The translations under genes were made by a program, and so were the position numbers. From the NCBI RefSeq assembly GCF_013394855.1, contig NZ_JABMLK010000001.1:1302001-1366000 (forward strand): a stretch of DNA of 64,000 bases, in the 5' to 3' direction. Under the pieces are notes generated by a model. The model had not been told where the DNA came from, did not search any database, and saw nothing but the letters and a program-made list of their open reading frames with translations. Shown in pieces: positions 1-8,900 of the stretch (within the stretch, counting starts at the first letter, position 1; every line of letters begins with the position of its first letter). Source of the stretch: Limnobaculum xujianqingii. GTDB lineage: Bacteria > Pseudomonadota > Gammaproteobacteria > Enterobacterales > Enterobacteriaceae.

Positions 1-266
<266 letters not shown>

Positions 267-516
267 CTATTATTATCAGCCCGGAAAAGGTGCAAAATTA
301 TATCATATCTCGCGGCTTGTTTCTAATTTTCACCACGTTATCTTGCCCGAAAAGTATAGACGGTGGCGTTTAATTTATTTCTGCTGCTCCCTCAGCCGCC
401 CCAGCCATGTGTTGTACCAGAAAAGGCCGCTTAATCGTTCAGGCAAAATAGATCCTGCAAAGTGATGAAAAGCGTCAACAGCCGACTCAACCTAACCCAT
501 TCCCGATAAACTCATG

Positions 517-522
517 TATAAT
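517..522 (+). promoter_or_regulatory. Probable -10 box of the ubiG promoter
   Basis: A perfect TATAAT hexamer lies about 35 bases before the ubiG ATG, in the region shared with divergent gyrA. I see no convincing -35 hexamer at 16-18 bases upstream, so the promoter may depend on an activator or on the extended -10 context. This rests on sequence match only. Confidence 0.4.
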
Positions 523-556
523 TGCCAGCCCTGTAGCGAATTGTCGGATAACTCCT

Positions 557-1273
557 ATGCACTCATCAGAAAACGTTGACCAGAAAGAGATTGCTAAATT
601 TGAAGCGGTAGCTTCACGCTGGTGGGATCTTGAAGGTGAATTTAAGCCCCTTCACCAAATTAACCCATTGCGTCTGGACTACATTCAACAACGCGCGGAT
701 GGAATCTTTGGTAAAAGAATTCTCGATGTTGGCTGCGGCGGCGGTATTCTCTCTGAAAGTATGGCTAAAGAAGGTGCTAACGTTACTGGTTTAGATATGG
801 GTTCGGAACCGCTGTTAGTGGCCCGCCTGCACGCAATAGAAAGCGGTGTTCCTGTCGAGTATGTTCAGGAAACTGTTGAGGCTCATGCCCTGGAAAATCA
901 GGGACATTACGACATTGTGACCTGTATGGAGATGCTGGAGCATGTGCCCGACCCCGCCTCGGTTATTCGTGCTTGTGCAAAGCTGGTTAAGCCGGGTGGT
1001 CATGTGTTTTTCTCAACCATTAATCGCAATACTAAAGCCTGGTTAATGCTGGTTGTAGGCGCTGAATATGTGATGAATATGGTGCCAAAAGGAACCCATG
1101 ATGCCAATAAGTTCATTCGCCCTTCAGAGTTGATTAGCTGGGTTGACAGCACCACTCTTCGCGATCGTCATATTACCGGACTTCACTATAACCCACTATT
1201 ACAAACCTTTAAGTTGGGTGGTAGCGTCGATGTAAACTATATGTTGCACTGCACCAATGATTCCGGGGTATAA
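557..1273 (+). CDS. ubiG: Ubiquinone biosynthesis O-methyltransferase UbiG
   Basis: UbiG performs both SAM-dependent O-methylation steps of ubiquinone synthesis (polyprenyl catechol, and the final demethylubiquinone step). The 238 residues agree with the family's roughly 240. The class I methyltransferase fold is shown by motif [14 protein letters not shown] (about residues 55-67), the acidic end of strand 2 (TGLDMG), and the post-motif [11 protein letters not shown]. The early signature [14 protein letters not shown] is typical of UbiG. The ATG is preceded by only a weak ribosome site. It is monocistronic and divergent from gyrA, the same neighbourhood as in E. coli. Confidence 0.96.
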   Translation: MHSSENVDQKEIAKFEAVASRWWDLEGEFKPLHQINPLRLDYIQQRADGIFGKRILDVGCGGGILSESMAKEGANVTGLDMGSEPLLVARLHAIESGVPVEYVQETVEAHALENQGHYDIVTCMEMLEHVPDPASVIRACAKLVKPGGHVFFSTINRNTKAWLMLVVGAEYVMNMVPKGTHDANKFIRPSELISWVDSTTLRDRHITGLHYNPLLQTFKLGGSVDVNYMLHCTNDSGV

Positions 1274-1453
1274 CCATTAATATAACAGGGTTATTAAACA
1301 ACATATTTTCTGCATAATTCATTTTTATTTCTTGACTGCTTAAGAAAACGACGGTTTGAAAAATTTTTACATCAAACCGTTAAAAATTTATTTACCATCT
1401 AATATCATAATAACCTAAGACCAGACGGGAGCTTAGCGCGCTTATCCCAGAAG

Positions 1454-1462
1454 TTATCCACA
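1454..1462 (+). promoter_or_regulatory. DnaA box upstream of nrdA
   Basis: A perfect TTATCCACA DnaA box lies about 170 bases before the nrdA start. A weaker TTATCCCAG lies just upstream at 1442-1450. In E. coli, DnaA binds a pair of such boxes in the nrdAB promoter and ties dNTP synthesis to replication initiation. Conservation of the site here suggests the same control. Confidence 0.65.
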
Positions 1463-1500
1463 CAAATCCCCTGTTTTGTTCACTTGCAAAAATCCTCACA

Positions 1501-1548
1501 GACCACTATCTTGTAGCTCATGCACTTAATTCCCACTATATGTTGTGT
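1501..1548 (+). promoter_or_regulatory. Tandem NrdR boxes in the nrdAB promoter
   Basis: Two copies of the NrdR palindrome (consensus close to ACACWATATAKWGTGT) occur at 1501-1516 and 1533-1548. The downstream copy is the stronger, reading CCACTATATGTTGTGT. Their starts are 32 bases apart, about three helical turns, the spacing at which NrdR represses ribonucleotide reductase operons. NrdR is an ATP/dATP-sensing repressor. Assignment is by motif and spacing only. Confidence 0.65.
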
Positions 1549-1629
1549 TTTTATCGTGCAATTACACCTTAAACCTTTTACCCATGCTGGTGTAAGCCAT
1601 AAATTCTCACGGAAAGGTAGTATTACGCT

Positions 1630-3918
1630 ATGAATCAAAGTCTATTAGTCACTAAACGCGATGGTCGCAAGGAACGAATTAATCTCGATAAAATTCATCG
1701 GGTCATTGATTGGGCTGCAGAAGGTCTGCACAACGTCTCCGTTTCTCAGGTTGAGCTTCGTTCACACATTCAGTTTTACGATGGTATCCGAACCTCTGAC
1801 ATCCATGAGACGATTATCCGTGCTGCTGCGGACTTAATTTCGCGTGATTCTCCGGACTATCAATATTTAGCAGCCCGCCTGGCTATCTTCCATTTGCGTA
1901 AGAAAGCCTACGGTCAGTTTGAACCACCTGCGCTTTATGCTCATGTTAAGAACATGGTTGAGCAAGGAAAATATGATAAGCATCTGATGGAAGATTACAC
2001 TCAGGAAGAGTTTGAGCAGATGAATGACTTCATTGACCACTGGCGTGATATGAACTTCTCCTATGCGGCGGTTAAACAGCTGGAAGGTAAATATCTGGTA
2101 CAAAACCGCGTTACCGGTGAAGTTTATGAAAGTGCTCAGTTCCTTTATATTTTAGTGGCTGCTTGCCTGTTCTCCCGCTATCCGCGTGAAACTCGCCTTG
2201 ATTACGTTAAGCGTTTTTATGATGCGATTTCCACCTTTAAAATTTCACTACCTACGCCAATTATGGCAGGGGTTCGTACCCCTACCCGTCAATTCAGCTC
2301 CTGCGTATTGATTGAGTGCGGTGATAGTCTGGATTCCATTAACGCCACCGCCAGTGCCATTGTGAAATACGTTTCTCAACGCGCCGGTATCGGGATTAAT
2401 GCGGGACGTATTCGCGCTCAGGGTAGCCCAATCCGTAATGGTGAAGCCTTCCATACGGGTTGTATTCCGTTCTACAAGCACTTCCAGACCGCAGTTAAAT
2501 CCTGTTCTCAGGGTGGCGTGCGCGGTGGAGCAGCAACAGTATTTTATCCACTATGGCATTTAGAAGTGGAAAGCCTGCTGGTATTAAGAAACAACCGCGG
2601 CGTTGAAGAGAACCGTGTTCGTCATATGGACTATGGCGTTCAGTTAAACAAACTGATGTATCAACGTCTGGTGAAGAACGAAAGCATTACTCTGTTCAGC
2701 CCATCTGATGTACCAGGGCTGTATGATGCCTTCTTCGCCGATCAGGACGAATTTGAGCATCTGTATGTCAAATATGAAGCGGATTCGTCCATTCGTCAGC
2801 GTCAGGTTAAAGCCGTAGAACTGTTCTCTCTGATGATGCAGGAACGTGCTTCAACCGGTCGTATCTACATCCAAAACGTTGACCACTGTAATACCCATAG
2901 CCCGTTTGATCCGGCGGTGGCTCCTGTACGCCAGTCAAACCTGTGTCTGGAAATTGCGCTGCCAACCAAACCGCTGAACGACATTAACGATGAAAACGGT
3001 GAGATTGCCCTTTGTACGCTGTCTGCCTTTAACCTGGGTGTGATTGACAGTCTGGACGAGTTAGAAGAGCTGGCAACGCTGGCGGTACGCTCTCTGGATG
3101 CGCTGCTGGATTATCAGGATTATCCGATTCTGGCCGCTAAACTAGGCTCAATGGGTCGTCGTACTCTGGGTATTGGCGTAATTAACTATGCCTATTATCT
3201 GGCGAAGAATGGAGTTCGTTATTCCGACGGTAGCGCAAACGGCCTGACTCACAGAGCCTTTGAAGCTATTCAGTACTATTTGTTGAAAGCCTCTAATGAG
3301 CTGGCCCGTGAACAAGGCCCATGCCCGTGGTTTGATCAAACGCGTTATGCCCAGGGCATTCTGCCAATTGATAACTACAAGAAGGATCTGGACTCCCTGT
3401 GTAATGAGCCCCTGCGCTATGACTGGGAAGCATTACGCCAGAGCATCAAAACTCACGGCCTGCGTAACTCCACGTTATCAGCCCTGATGCCTTCTGAGAC
3501 TTCATCGCAAATCTCCAATGCTACCAATGGCATTGAGCCACCGCGTGGCTACATCAGTATCAAAGCATCCAAAGACGGTATTTTACGTCAGGTGGTTCCT
3601 GACTATGAAAAACTGAACAATCGCTATGAGCTGCTATGGGACTTGCCAAACAACGATGGCTACTTACATCTGGTTGGTTTAATGCAGAAATTTATCGATC
3701 AGTCGATTTCTGCTAACACCAACTATGACCCAACCCGTTTCCCGGGTGGCAAAGTACCAATGAAGCAACTGCTGAAAGATCTACTGACAGCCTATAAATA
3801 CGGCGTGAAAACCCTCTATTACCAAAACACCCGTGATGGTGCCGAGGATTCTCAGGAAGATTTATTACCAGCCAAGCAAGAAGATGATGGCTGCGAAAGC
3901 GGCGCATGTAAGATTTAA
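1630..3918 (+). CDS. nrdA: Class Ia ribonucleoside-diphosphate reductase, alpha (large) subunit
   Basis: NrdA reduces ribonucleoside diphosphates to deoxyribonucleotides, using the radical generated by NrdB. The 762 residues match the E. coli length of 761. An N-terminal ATP-cone begins with LLVTKRDGRKERINLDKIH and carries the activity site. The active-site cysteines are visible: the SSCVLIECGDS cysteine, the radical cysteine in NLCLEIALPT (with the neighbouring Asn and Glu), and ALCTLSAFNLG. The redox-relay pair CESGACKI is at the very C-terminus. It is the first gene of the nrdAB operon, behind DnaA and NrdR boxes. Nothing appears damaged. Confidence 0.98.
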   Translation: MNQSLLVTKRDGRKERINLDKIHRVIDWAAEGLHNVSVSQVELRSHIQFYDGIRTSDIHETIIRAAADLISRDSPDYQYLAARLAIFHLRKKAYGQFEPPALYAHVKNMVEQGKYDKHLMEDYTQEEFEQMNDFIDHWRDMNFSYAAVKQLEGKYLVQNRVTGEVYESAQFLYILVAACLFSRYPRETRLDYVKRFYDAISTFKISLPTPIMAGVRTPTRQFSSCVLIECGDSLDSINATASAIVKYVSQRAGIGINAGRIRAQGSPIRNGEAFHTGCIPFYKHFQTAVKSCSQGGVRGGAATVFYPLWHLEVESLLVLRNNRGVEENRVRHMDYGVQLNKLMYQRLVKNESITLFSPSDVPGLYDAFFADQDEFEHLYVKYEADSSIRQRQVKAVELFSLMMQERASTGRIYIQNVDHCNTHSPFDPAVAPVRQSNLCLEIALPTKPLNDINDENGEIALCTLSAFNLGVIDSLDELEELATLAVRSLDALLDYQDYPILAAKLGSMGRRTLGIGVINYAYYLAKNGVRYSDGSANGLTHRAFEAIQYYLLKASNELAREQGPCPWFDQTRYAQGILPIDNYKKDLDSLCNEPLRYDWEALRQSIKTHGLRNSTLSALMPSETSSQISNATNGIEPPRGYISIKASKDGILRQVVPDYEKLNNRYELLWDLPNNDGYLHLVGLMQKFIDQSISANTNYDPTRFPGGKVPMKQLLKDLLTAYKYGVKTLYYQNTRDGAEDSQEDLLPAKQEDDGCESGACKI

Positions 3919-3926
3919 TCATTTTC

Positions 3927-3944
3927 AGGGGGCAATTGCCCCCT
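3927..3944. repeat. Perfect 18-bp palindrome between nrdA and nrdB
   Basis: The 42-base gap between nrdA and nrdB holds AGGGGGCAATTGCCCCCT, a perfect palindrome able to form a GC-rich hairpin in the mRNA. No T-run follows, so it is not a standard terminator. It probably sets mRNA stability or the relative expression of the two subunits, a role inferred from position. Confidence 0.75.
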
Positions 3945-3960
3945 ATCACAGGGATATATT

Positions 3961-5097
3961 ATGCCTCATACCTATACTACGTTCTCACAGACTAAGAACG
4001 ATCAGCTAAAAGAACCCATGTTCTTTGGCCAACCGGTTAACGTTGCACGTTATGACCAGCAAAAACATGAGCTATTTGAAAAGCTGATCGAGAAGCAGCT
4101 CTCTTTCTTCTGGCGTCCTGAAGAAGTTGATGTTTCCCGCGATCGTATTGACTATCAGGTGCTGCCCGATCACGAAAAACATATTTTTATCAGTAATCTG
4201 AAATATCAAACTCTGCTGGATTCTATTCAGGGCCGCAGCCCTAACGTAGCCTTCCTGCCGCTGATTTCGATTCCTGAGCTGGAAACCTGGGTAGAAACCT
4301 GGTCTTTCTCTGAAACCATTCACTCACGCTCTTACACGCACATTATCCGTAATATCGTTAATGACCCGGCGATTGTGTTTGATGACATCGTTTCTAACGA
4401 AGAGATCCTGAAGCGCGCTAAAGATATTTCCGGCTATTACGATGATCTGATTACCATGAGTAATTACTATCATCTGCTGGGAGAAGGTACCCATCAGGTC
4501 AATGGTAAATCGGTCACTATTAATTTACGTGCATTGAAAAAGCAGCTTTATCTCTGTCTGATGAGCGTAAATGCCCTGGAAGCCATTCGTTTCTACGTTA
4601 GCTTTGCCTGCTCATTTGCCTTCGCTGAACGTGAACTAATGGAAGGTAACGCCAAAATTATCAAACTGATTGCCCGCGACGAAGCACTACATCTGACCGG
4701 CACTCAACATATGATCAATTTGATGCGTGCCGGTAATGACGATCCGGAAATGGTAGAGATTGCCAAAGAGTGCGAACAACAATGCTATGACCTGTTTGTT
4801 CTGGCAGCTCAACAGGAAAAAGAGTGGGCAGACTATCTGTTCCGTGATGGTTCTATGATTGGCCTGAACAAAGATATTCTTTGCCAGTATGTGGAGTATA
4901 TTACCAACATCCGTATGCAGGCAGTTGGTTTGACGCTACCGTTTGAAACCCGCTCCAACCCAATTCCGTGGATTAACGCCTGGTTAGTTTCTGACAACGT
5001 TCAGGTAGCACCTCAGGAAGTTGAAGTGAGTTCTTATCTGGTTGGTCAGATTGACTCTGAAGTTAATGCTGACGATTTAAGTGATTTTGAGCTTTAA
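3961..5097 (+). CDS. nrdB: Class Ia ribonucleotide reductase, beta (radical) subunit
   Basis: NrdB holds the di-iron/tyrosyl radical cofactor and passes the radical to NrdA. The 378 residues are two longer than E. coli NrdB, the extra being at the N-terminus ([10 protein letters not shown]). Ligand regions are intact: [20 protein letters not shown] carries the iron-binding Glu and His and the radical tyrosine, [16 protein letters not shown] and [13 protein letters not shown] carry the second set. The C-terminal tail, [13 protein letters not shown], is the NrdA docking peptide. An AGGG ribosome site lies 8 bases before the ATG. The ferredoxin gene yfaE, which follows nrdB in E. coli, is absent; the CRISPR array follows instead. 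Confidence 0.98.
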   Translation: MPHTYTTFSQTKNDQLKEPMFFGQPVNVARYDQQKHELFEKLIEKQLSFFWRPEEVDVSRDRIDYQVLPDHEKHIFISNLKYQTLLDSIQGRSPNVAFLPLISIPELETWVETWSFSETIHSRSYTHIIRNIVNDPAIVFDDIVSNEEILKRAKDISGYYDDLITMSNYYHLLGEGTHQVNGKSVTINLRALKKQLYLCLMSVNALEAIRFYVSFACSFAFAERELMEGNAKIIKLIARDEALHLTGTQHMINLMRAGNDDPEMVEIAKECEQQCYDLFVLAAQQEKEWADYLFRDGSMIGLNKDILCQYVEYITNIRMQAVGLTLPFETRSNPIPWINAWLVSDNVQVAPQEVEVSSYLVGQIDSEVNADDLSDFEL

Positions 5098-5115
5098 GTA
5101 TTTTGTTATGTTTGC

Positions 5116-5146
5116 ATGAGGCTGGATTATCACAAGCCAGCCTCAT
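5116..5146 (+). terminator. Hairpin after nrdB, probable terminator
   Basis: A 10-bp stem (ATGAGGCTGG pairing with CCAGCCTCAT) with an 11-base loop begins 18 bases after the nrdB stop. The following bases are T-rich but hold no long T-run, so termination may be partial. It separates nrdAB from the trailer end of the CRISPR array. Confidence 0.6.
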
Positions 5147-5321
5147 TATTTATCTCTCCTTTATCGAAAATTTAAAATAACATATTGATTTATAAAAATT
5201 AAATAAAAATATGATTTTTATTACCATTCGATTCCAGACATAACTCCTCTCATATATTTATCAGTGATACCATATGCAAGACATCTGTTACATATCAGGC
5301 TCATAGTTCGTTAATACTACA

Positions 5322-5897
5322 AAAACACCCCACTGGCATGAGGAAGACCACTTAAAACCCTGCCCATTATCCGTCTGCATGGAAACACCCTCACTGGCGT
5401 GGGGAAGACATTGCGTGTACTTGCGTCTTGCATTAGTAATAAGAAACACCCCCACTCGCGTGGGGAAGACTCTGTCGCGTAACAATTGTAAACCGTTTAT
5501 TCTGAAACACCCCCACTGGCGTGGGGAAGACAACGCAACACACATATCTGCAAATTTAACAGAAGAAACACCCCCACTGGCGTGGGGAAGACATGTACGG
5601 GCAATATTTTCTTGTCCGTTTTTGGGAAACACCCCCACTGGCGTGGGGAAGACGTGGGAATCACTGTACAATCATGCTAACATCAAGAAACACCCCCACT
5701 GGCGTGGGGAAGACGCTTCACACCACAAACGAACCGGTAAATTTTTGGAAACACCCCCACTGGCGTGGGGAAGACCGCCGCCAGTGCCAACTTCGTGCCC
5801 GTCGCCCTGAAACACCCCCACTGGCGTGGGGAAGACCCGCTGAGGTCGAGGCTCCCACTGACCGTCAGAGAAACACCCCCACTGGCGTGGGGAAGAC
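5322..5897 (-). CRISPR. Type I-E CRISPR array, 10 repeats and 9 spacers
   Basis: The repeat unit is 28 bases and every spacer is exactly 33 bases, giving a strict 61-base period. On the plus strand each repeat begins GAAACACCCCC and ends GTGGGGAAGAC; in the transcribed (minus) sense it begins GTCTTCCCC and ends GGGGGTGTTTC, with a CCCCAC/GTGGGG stem that Cas6e should cut. Repeats start at 5322, 5382, 5443, 5504, 5565, 5626, 5687, 5748, 5809 and 5870. The seven highest-coordinate repeats are identical. Those at 5443 and 5382 have one change each, and that at 5322 lacks a C and has further changes. Decay at the low end marks the trailer and puts the leader next to cas2. No spacer matches elsewhere in this window by eye. 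Confidence 0.98.
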
Positions 5898-5943
5898 ACC
5901 AATATATTGTAAAAGAACCACGTATGTCACCTCTATGTTGTGG
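5898..5943 (-). promoter_or_regulatory. CRISPR leader (short, between cas2 and first repeat)
   Basis: Only 46 bases separate the cas2 stop from the leader-proximal repeat. The stretch is AT-rich and ends, against the first repeat, in the perfect palindrome CAATATATTG (5900-5909). Because type I-E adaptation normally needs an IHF-bent leader of about 60 bases or more, the functional leader and array promoter probably extend into the end of cas2. I did not find a clear IHF consensus. Confidence 0.55.
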
Positions 5944-6231
5944 TTAGAGTTGACTCAACGTTTCGAATACCAACTGCAAACCAGATATTTCTGTCTGTTG
6001 CTTTTTGGTGGCACCGATAATGCGAATGCTGTATCCCGGAGGTGTAGGTAGAGAGCGAAAGATAATAACGCCAGCATCTGGCGGACAGTACTCAACCAGA
6101 TATTCGGTCACTTTAATCGCGACTGAATCCTTAAGACCAGAAACGAAAACATTTGGTTTGGGTTCAACAAACCAAAGTTTCATTCGTCCCCGAACTGCAG
6201 GAGGTAGATCATTCGCGATTACGACGAGCAT
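5944..6231 (-). CDS. cas2: CRISPR-associated protein Cas2 (type I-E)
   Basis: Cas2e is the structural dimer at the centre of the Cas1-Cas2 integrase that adds new spacers. The 95 residues match the family. The start MLVVIANDLPPAVRGRMKLWFVEPKPNVFV closely follows the Cas2e signature (E. coli: [24 protein letters not shown]). It has no fused DEDDh exonuclease domain, unlike some type I-E relatives. It overlaps the end of cas1 by 23 bases, so the two are translationally linked. It is the last gene of the cas operon and abuts the array leader. Confidence 0.95.
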   Translation of the reverse strand: MLVVIANDLPPAVRGRMKLWFVEPKPNVFVSGLKDSVAIKVTEYLVEYCPPDAGVIIFRSLPTPPGYSIRIIGATKKQQTEISGLQLVFETLSQL

Positions 6232-7084
6232 CCTTTAATCCCATCAAAGTGGTTATGTCATTGGAAACTCTCGCCAACAGATCCATCTCAATAACTCGTT
6301 GACGAAACGAAGAAGAAACCTTTTGTTTGTTATAACTCCCCGCCATATCGCGAGTAAGACTAAATGCCAAATCAATACACAATGATTCTTTGTATAAATC
6401 TGCCATGTCATAAACAAACGGTAGTGGGCTTCCGGAATGAATAAACCCAATATGAGGAGAAAAGCCCATTGCGTGGATAGCAGAACAGAGAATACCGTAC
6501 AAAGCTGAATTACAGGCAGTGAGCACCTGATTAGTCATATCGCTTAAGGTAAACTTACCGGGTGTAAAGTTACGGCCTTTCCAATTAATCCCGTATTCTT
6601 CCGCTTTTTGCTGATATAACGCACGAACCCGATACCCTTCCATGCCCATCATTTCTTTTAATGGTTTATCAGTTAAATCTGCATCAGAAAAACGCATTGC
6701 ATACATCTTACGGGCAACATCAAGAGATAACTTATCGTTAGCGGCAAGTTGAATTTGCCGTTTCAAATTACGAGTATCAGCCGTCGGCAGAAACCCTGCT
6801 GCATAAAACAACAGGCTATCTTCTCCCACCCAACACACCGAACAATTGGCTGCCACAGTGGTTTTAATCGCATCGTGAGTTACTGAAGTTCCTGGCCCAA
6901 GCAACAGCGTATTCAGCGTAGCCACCGGTAACGGAACAACATTACCTTCTGAATCAACCCATTTCACGCTGCTATCATCAATTTCCAGTCGCCCACGTTC
7001 CAGATAGATAAAAGGGTACTTATCTTTCACTTGAGGTAATGAGTCTCGTGTTATTTTTACAAACAGCCGGGTTCCCTGAGCCAC
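6209..7084 (-). CDS. cas1: CRISPR-associated endonuclease Cas1 (type I-E)
   Basis: Cas1e is the metal-dependent integrase that inserts prespacers at the leader end of the array. I chose the GTG at 7084, which follows the cas5 stop by four bases and has AGGAG seven bases upstream; a longer in-frame reading would extend into cas5. This gives 291 residues. The catalytic set is visible as E149 (MGMEGYRVR), H216 (GFIHSG), D226 and D229 (YDMADLYK), with the same spacing as the E. coli set E141-H208-D218-D221. It lies between cas5 and cas2 in one operon. Confidence 0.95.
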   Translation of the reverse strand: MAQGTRLFVKITRDSLPQVKDKYPFIYLERGRLEIDDSSVKWVDSEGNVVPLPVATLNTLLLGPGTSVTHDAIKTTVAANCSVCWVGEDSLLFYAAGFLPTADTRNLKRQIQLAANDKLSLDVARKMYAMRFSDADLTDKPLKEMMGMEGYRVRALYQQKAEEYGINWKGRNFTPGKFTLSDMTNQVLTACNSALYGILCSAIHAMGFSPHIGFIHSGSPLPFVYDMADLYKESLCIDLAFSLTRDMAGSYNKQKVSSSFRQRVIEMDLLARVSNDITTLMGLKDARRNRE

Positions 7085-7088
7085 TGAG

Positions 7089-7802
7089 TTACTCCTGCCA
7101 ATCCTGTAAAGTGACACGTCGATCCCGATACTGTTTCTGAGTACCAAAGCATAGGGGAACATCATTTAGCGTAATAACCTCTCCCTCATACTCACCTTGT
7201 AATACTCTAAAACTGAACAGACGTTGTTTTTCTGTGGCTAACGCTACCGCTTTTTCTCCTGCAACCTGCGCACTCTCAAACGTTCCCTGATAAATTATCT
7301 CTGTGGGTGCACAGCATTTGCGCCCCAAATAAAGATCCCAAACCGGAGCTATCAGATGCTGCACAATATTGGCACAATGACGTTCCGGTACCTGTAACAA
7401 CACTGCAAAAACCATGTCCTGCACGTAATAGCGGTAAGTGAGTTTTGTTCCTCCTCCGACCGCTTTTTTACCTTCGCTGGTTTTCGGAATAAGTAACGAT
7501 TGCCACGGATCGCTATCATCATAGCCACTCCCCACCATCTGAAAATCCATCAACAGGGGTTGGCGAACCGCACGATCTTCTTTACTATTTTTTCGTCCAA
7601 AAGCAACAATCTGCATATCGCCCTCAGACAATTCAGATAGCAATTCCCTCTGTTCACCACCCGCCCCGAGTGCACAGCAGATCAAACCCAGTACACCGGA
7701 TTTGGTTGGAAAGGTTAAGGTATCACGTCGACCAAATTTAGAATCGTTACCCCATGCCTGGAGCGGTGCCTCCAACCAGAGCAACAAATAAGGTGCTGTC
7801 AT
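7089..7802 (-). CDS. cas5e: Cascade subunit Cas5 (CasD, type I-E)
   Basis: Cas5e is a RAMP protein that binds the 5' handle of the crRNA and caps the Cas7 backbone in Cascade. The 237 residues are usual for the family. The N-terminus LLLWLEAPLQAWGNDSKFGRRDTLTFPTKSGVLGLICCALG is quoted here only in pieces: LEAPLQAWG is the classic start, R-x-T-x-x-x-PTKSGVLGL follows. The ATG at 7802 has GAGGTGAA in front and stands 8 bases after cas7. Here Cas5 is followed directly by cas1, because cas6e has moved upstream of cas7. Confidence 0.94.
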   Translation of the reverse strand: MTAPYLLLWLEAPLQAWGNDSKFGRRDTLTFPTKSGVLGLICCALGAGGEQRELLSELSEGDMQIVAFGRKNSKEDRAVRQPLLMDFQMVGSGYDDSDPWQSLLIPKTSEGKKAVGGGTKLTYRYYVQDMVFAVLLQVPERHCANIVQHLIAPVWDLYLGRKCCAPTEIIYQGTFESAQVAGEKAVALATEKQRLFSFRVLQGEYEGEVITLNDVPLCFGTQKQYRDRRVTLQDWQE

Positions 7803-7810
7803 AATTCACC

Positions 7811-8887
7811 TCATCCCAGTTCTGGTTGTAGAACTTGTGTTGTCATTTCTACTCGTTGATCGGTGAGTGTATTTGTCAGTTTATTGATAAGATCGTCAAT
7901 GCTGAAATTATCATCCTCACCCCAGTCAAAACTGGTAATTTTGCCAAACAGTGAACCAGAAAGTTTTTCTTTTTTATCTAACCAACTTTTCATTGCAACA
8001 ATACTTGGTTGCAGGTAGCTGCCATTTTCCGCTTTAACTGCTGATTCAAAAGGAACCTGTAAACGTTGCCCTTTACGAACGAATACGCGTGCAAAATCCC
8101 AAGGGCTGGCACCCGACATGGTGGTCTGACGGGCACTGGGTACAGCCAGAAATAGCGCCTGAGTAAAAGCCTTCACTGCAATTTGTAATTCTTTCGTACT
8201 GAGTGTCTGTGCCAGTTGCCCGATATCCAGACTGATATAACGATAATAGGTTGCGGCATTAAACTCTAAACTACCCATATGCGCAGAGCGTTGTGTTTGC
8301 TCAAGATCATCTAGTGCAGTAAAAAACTCCACTTCATTACTGACTTTATGGGTAGAAATGGCATGCGAAAATGAGGCAGCAGCCTCGACGTTTAACTCTG
8401 CCGTTTTTGCCACCATACGGCCAAATAGAGCAATATCCAACGCATCAAGTGCGGGTGTAATTGCTTTTTTAGCGACTTTAGCCAGTTCTTTCTCTTTAAT
8501 CTTCTCTACATCAAAAGCCTGTTCTTTAGCATATTCAGCTAAACAGCGAGCTTCATCTGCGCTGATAAATAACAGTGTGTCATCACTCAGATAAGCTGCT
8601 ATTTTCTCACTACAGGCTAACGCCATTTCTTCATTAGCACCCATCTTACGGCAGGCTTCTGCAATAAATTCCGCCACTTTTTTGGTGCGAGTACCCAGCT
8701 TAACGCCCAACTCTGACAATGCCAAACGCACCTGTCGTTTCCAACATTGTGAACTCACTCGCGCACGAGTAACCCCGCCCACTAAGGCCGTTTTGGGGGC
8801 ACCAACGTCATCACGGTTCAGACAGGTCACCGGAAACGATTGTAAAATATGGTATTCAATACGAATGCTATTCAAACAGTTGCTCAT
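7811..8887 (-). CDS. cas7e: Cascade backbone subunit Cas7 (CasC/Cse4, type I-E)
   Basis: Six Cas7 copies form the helical backbone of Cascade along the crRNA spacer. I chose the ATG at 8887 (AAGGA six bases upstream) over the ATG at 8893, which would sit directly on that ribosome site; the product is 358 residues. The family signature is clear near the N-terminus: HILQSFPVTCLNRDDVGAPK followed by GGVTRARVSSQCWKRQVR. A second conserved motif, SARQTTMSGASPWDFA, lies about two-thirds along. It is preceded by cas6e, not by cse2 as in E. coli. Confidence 0.95.
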   Translation of the reverse strand: MSNCLNSIRIEYHILQSFPVTCLNRDDVGAPKTALVGGVTRARVSSQCWKRQVRLALSELGVKLGTRTKKVAEFIAEACRKMGANEEMALACSEKIAAYLSDDTLLFISADEARCLAEYAKEQAFDVEKIKEKELAKVAKKAITPALDALDIALFGRMVAKTAELNVEAAASFSHAISTHKVSNEVEFFTALDDLEQTQRSAHMGSLEFNAATYYRYISLDIGQLAQTLSTKELQIAVKAFTQALFLAVPSARQTTMSGASPWDFARVFVRKGQRLQVPFESAVKAENGSYLQPSIVAMKSWLDKKEKLSGSLFGKITSFDWGEDDNFSIDDLINKLTNTLTDQRVEMTTQVLQPELG

Positions 8888-8900
8888 GATCATTCCTTAA

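Noticed and set aside
5288..6051. Several open frames on both strands over the CRISPR array, giving proteins with repeated HPHWRGED-like or FPTPVGVF-like segments
   Set aside because: They are translations of the 61-base repeat-spacer period. The 28/33 structure and degenerate trailer prove a CRISPR array, not genes.
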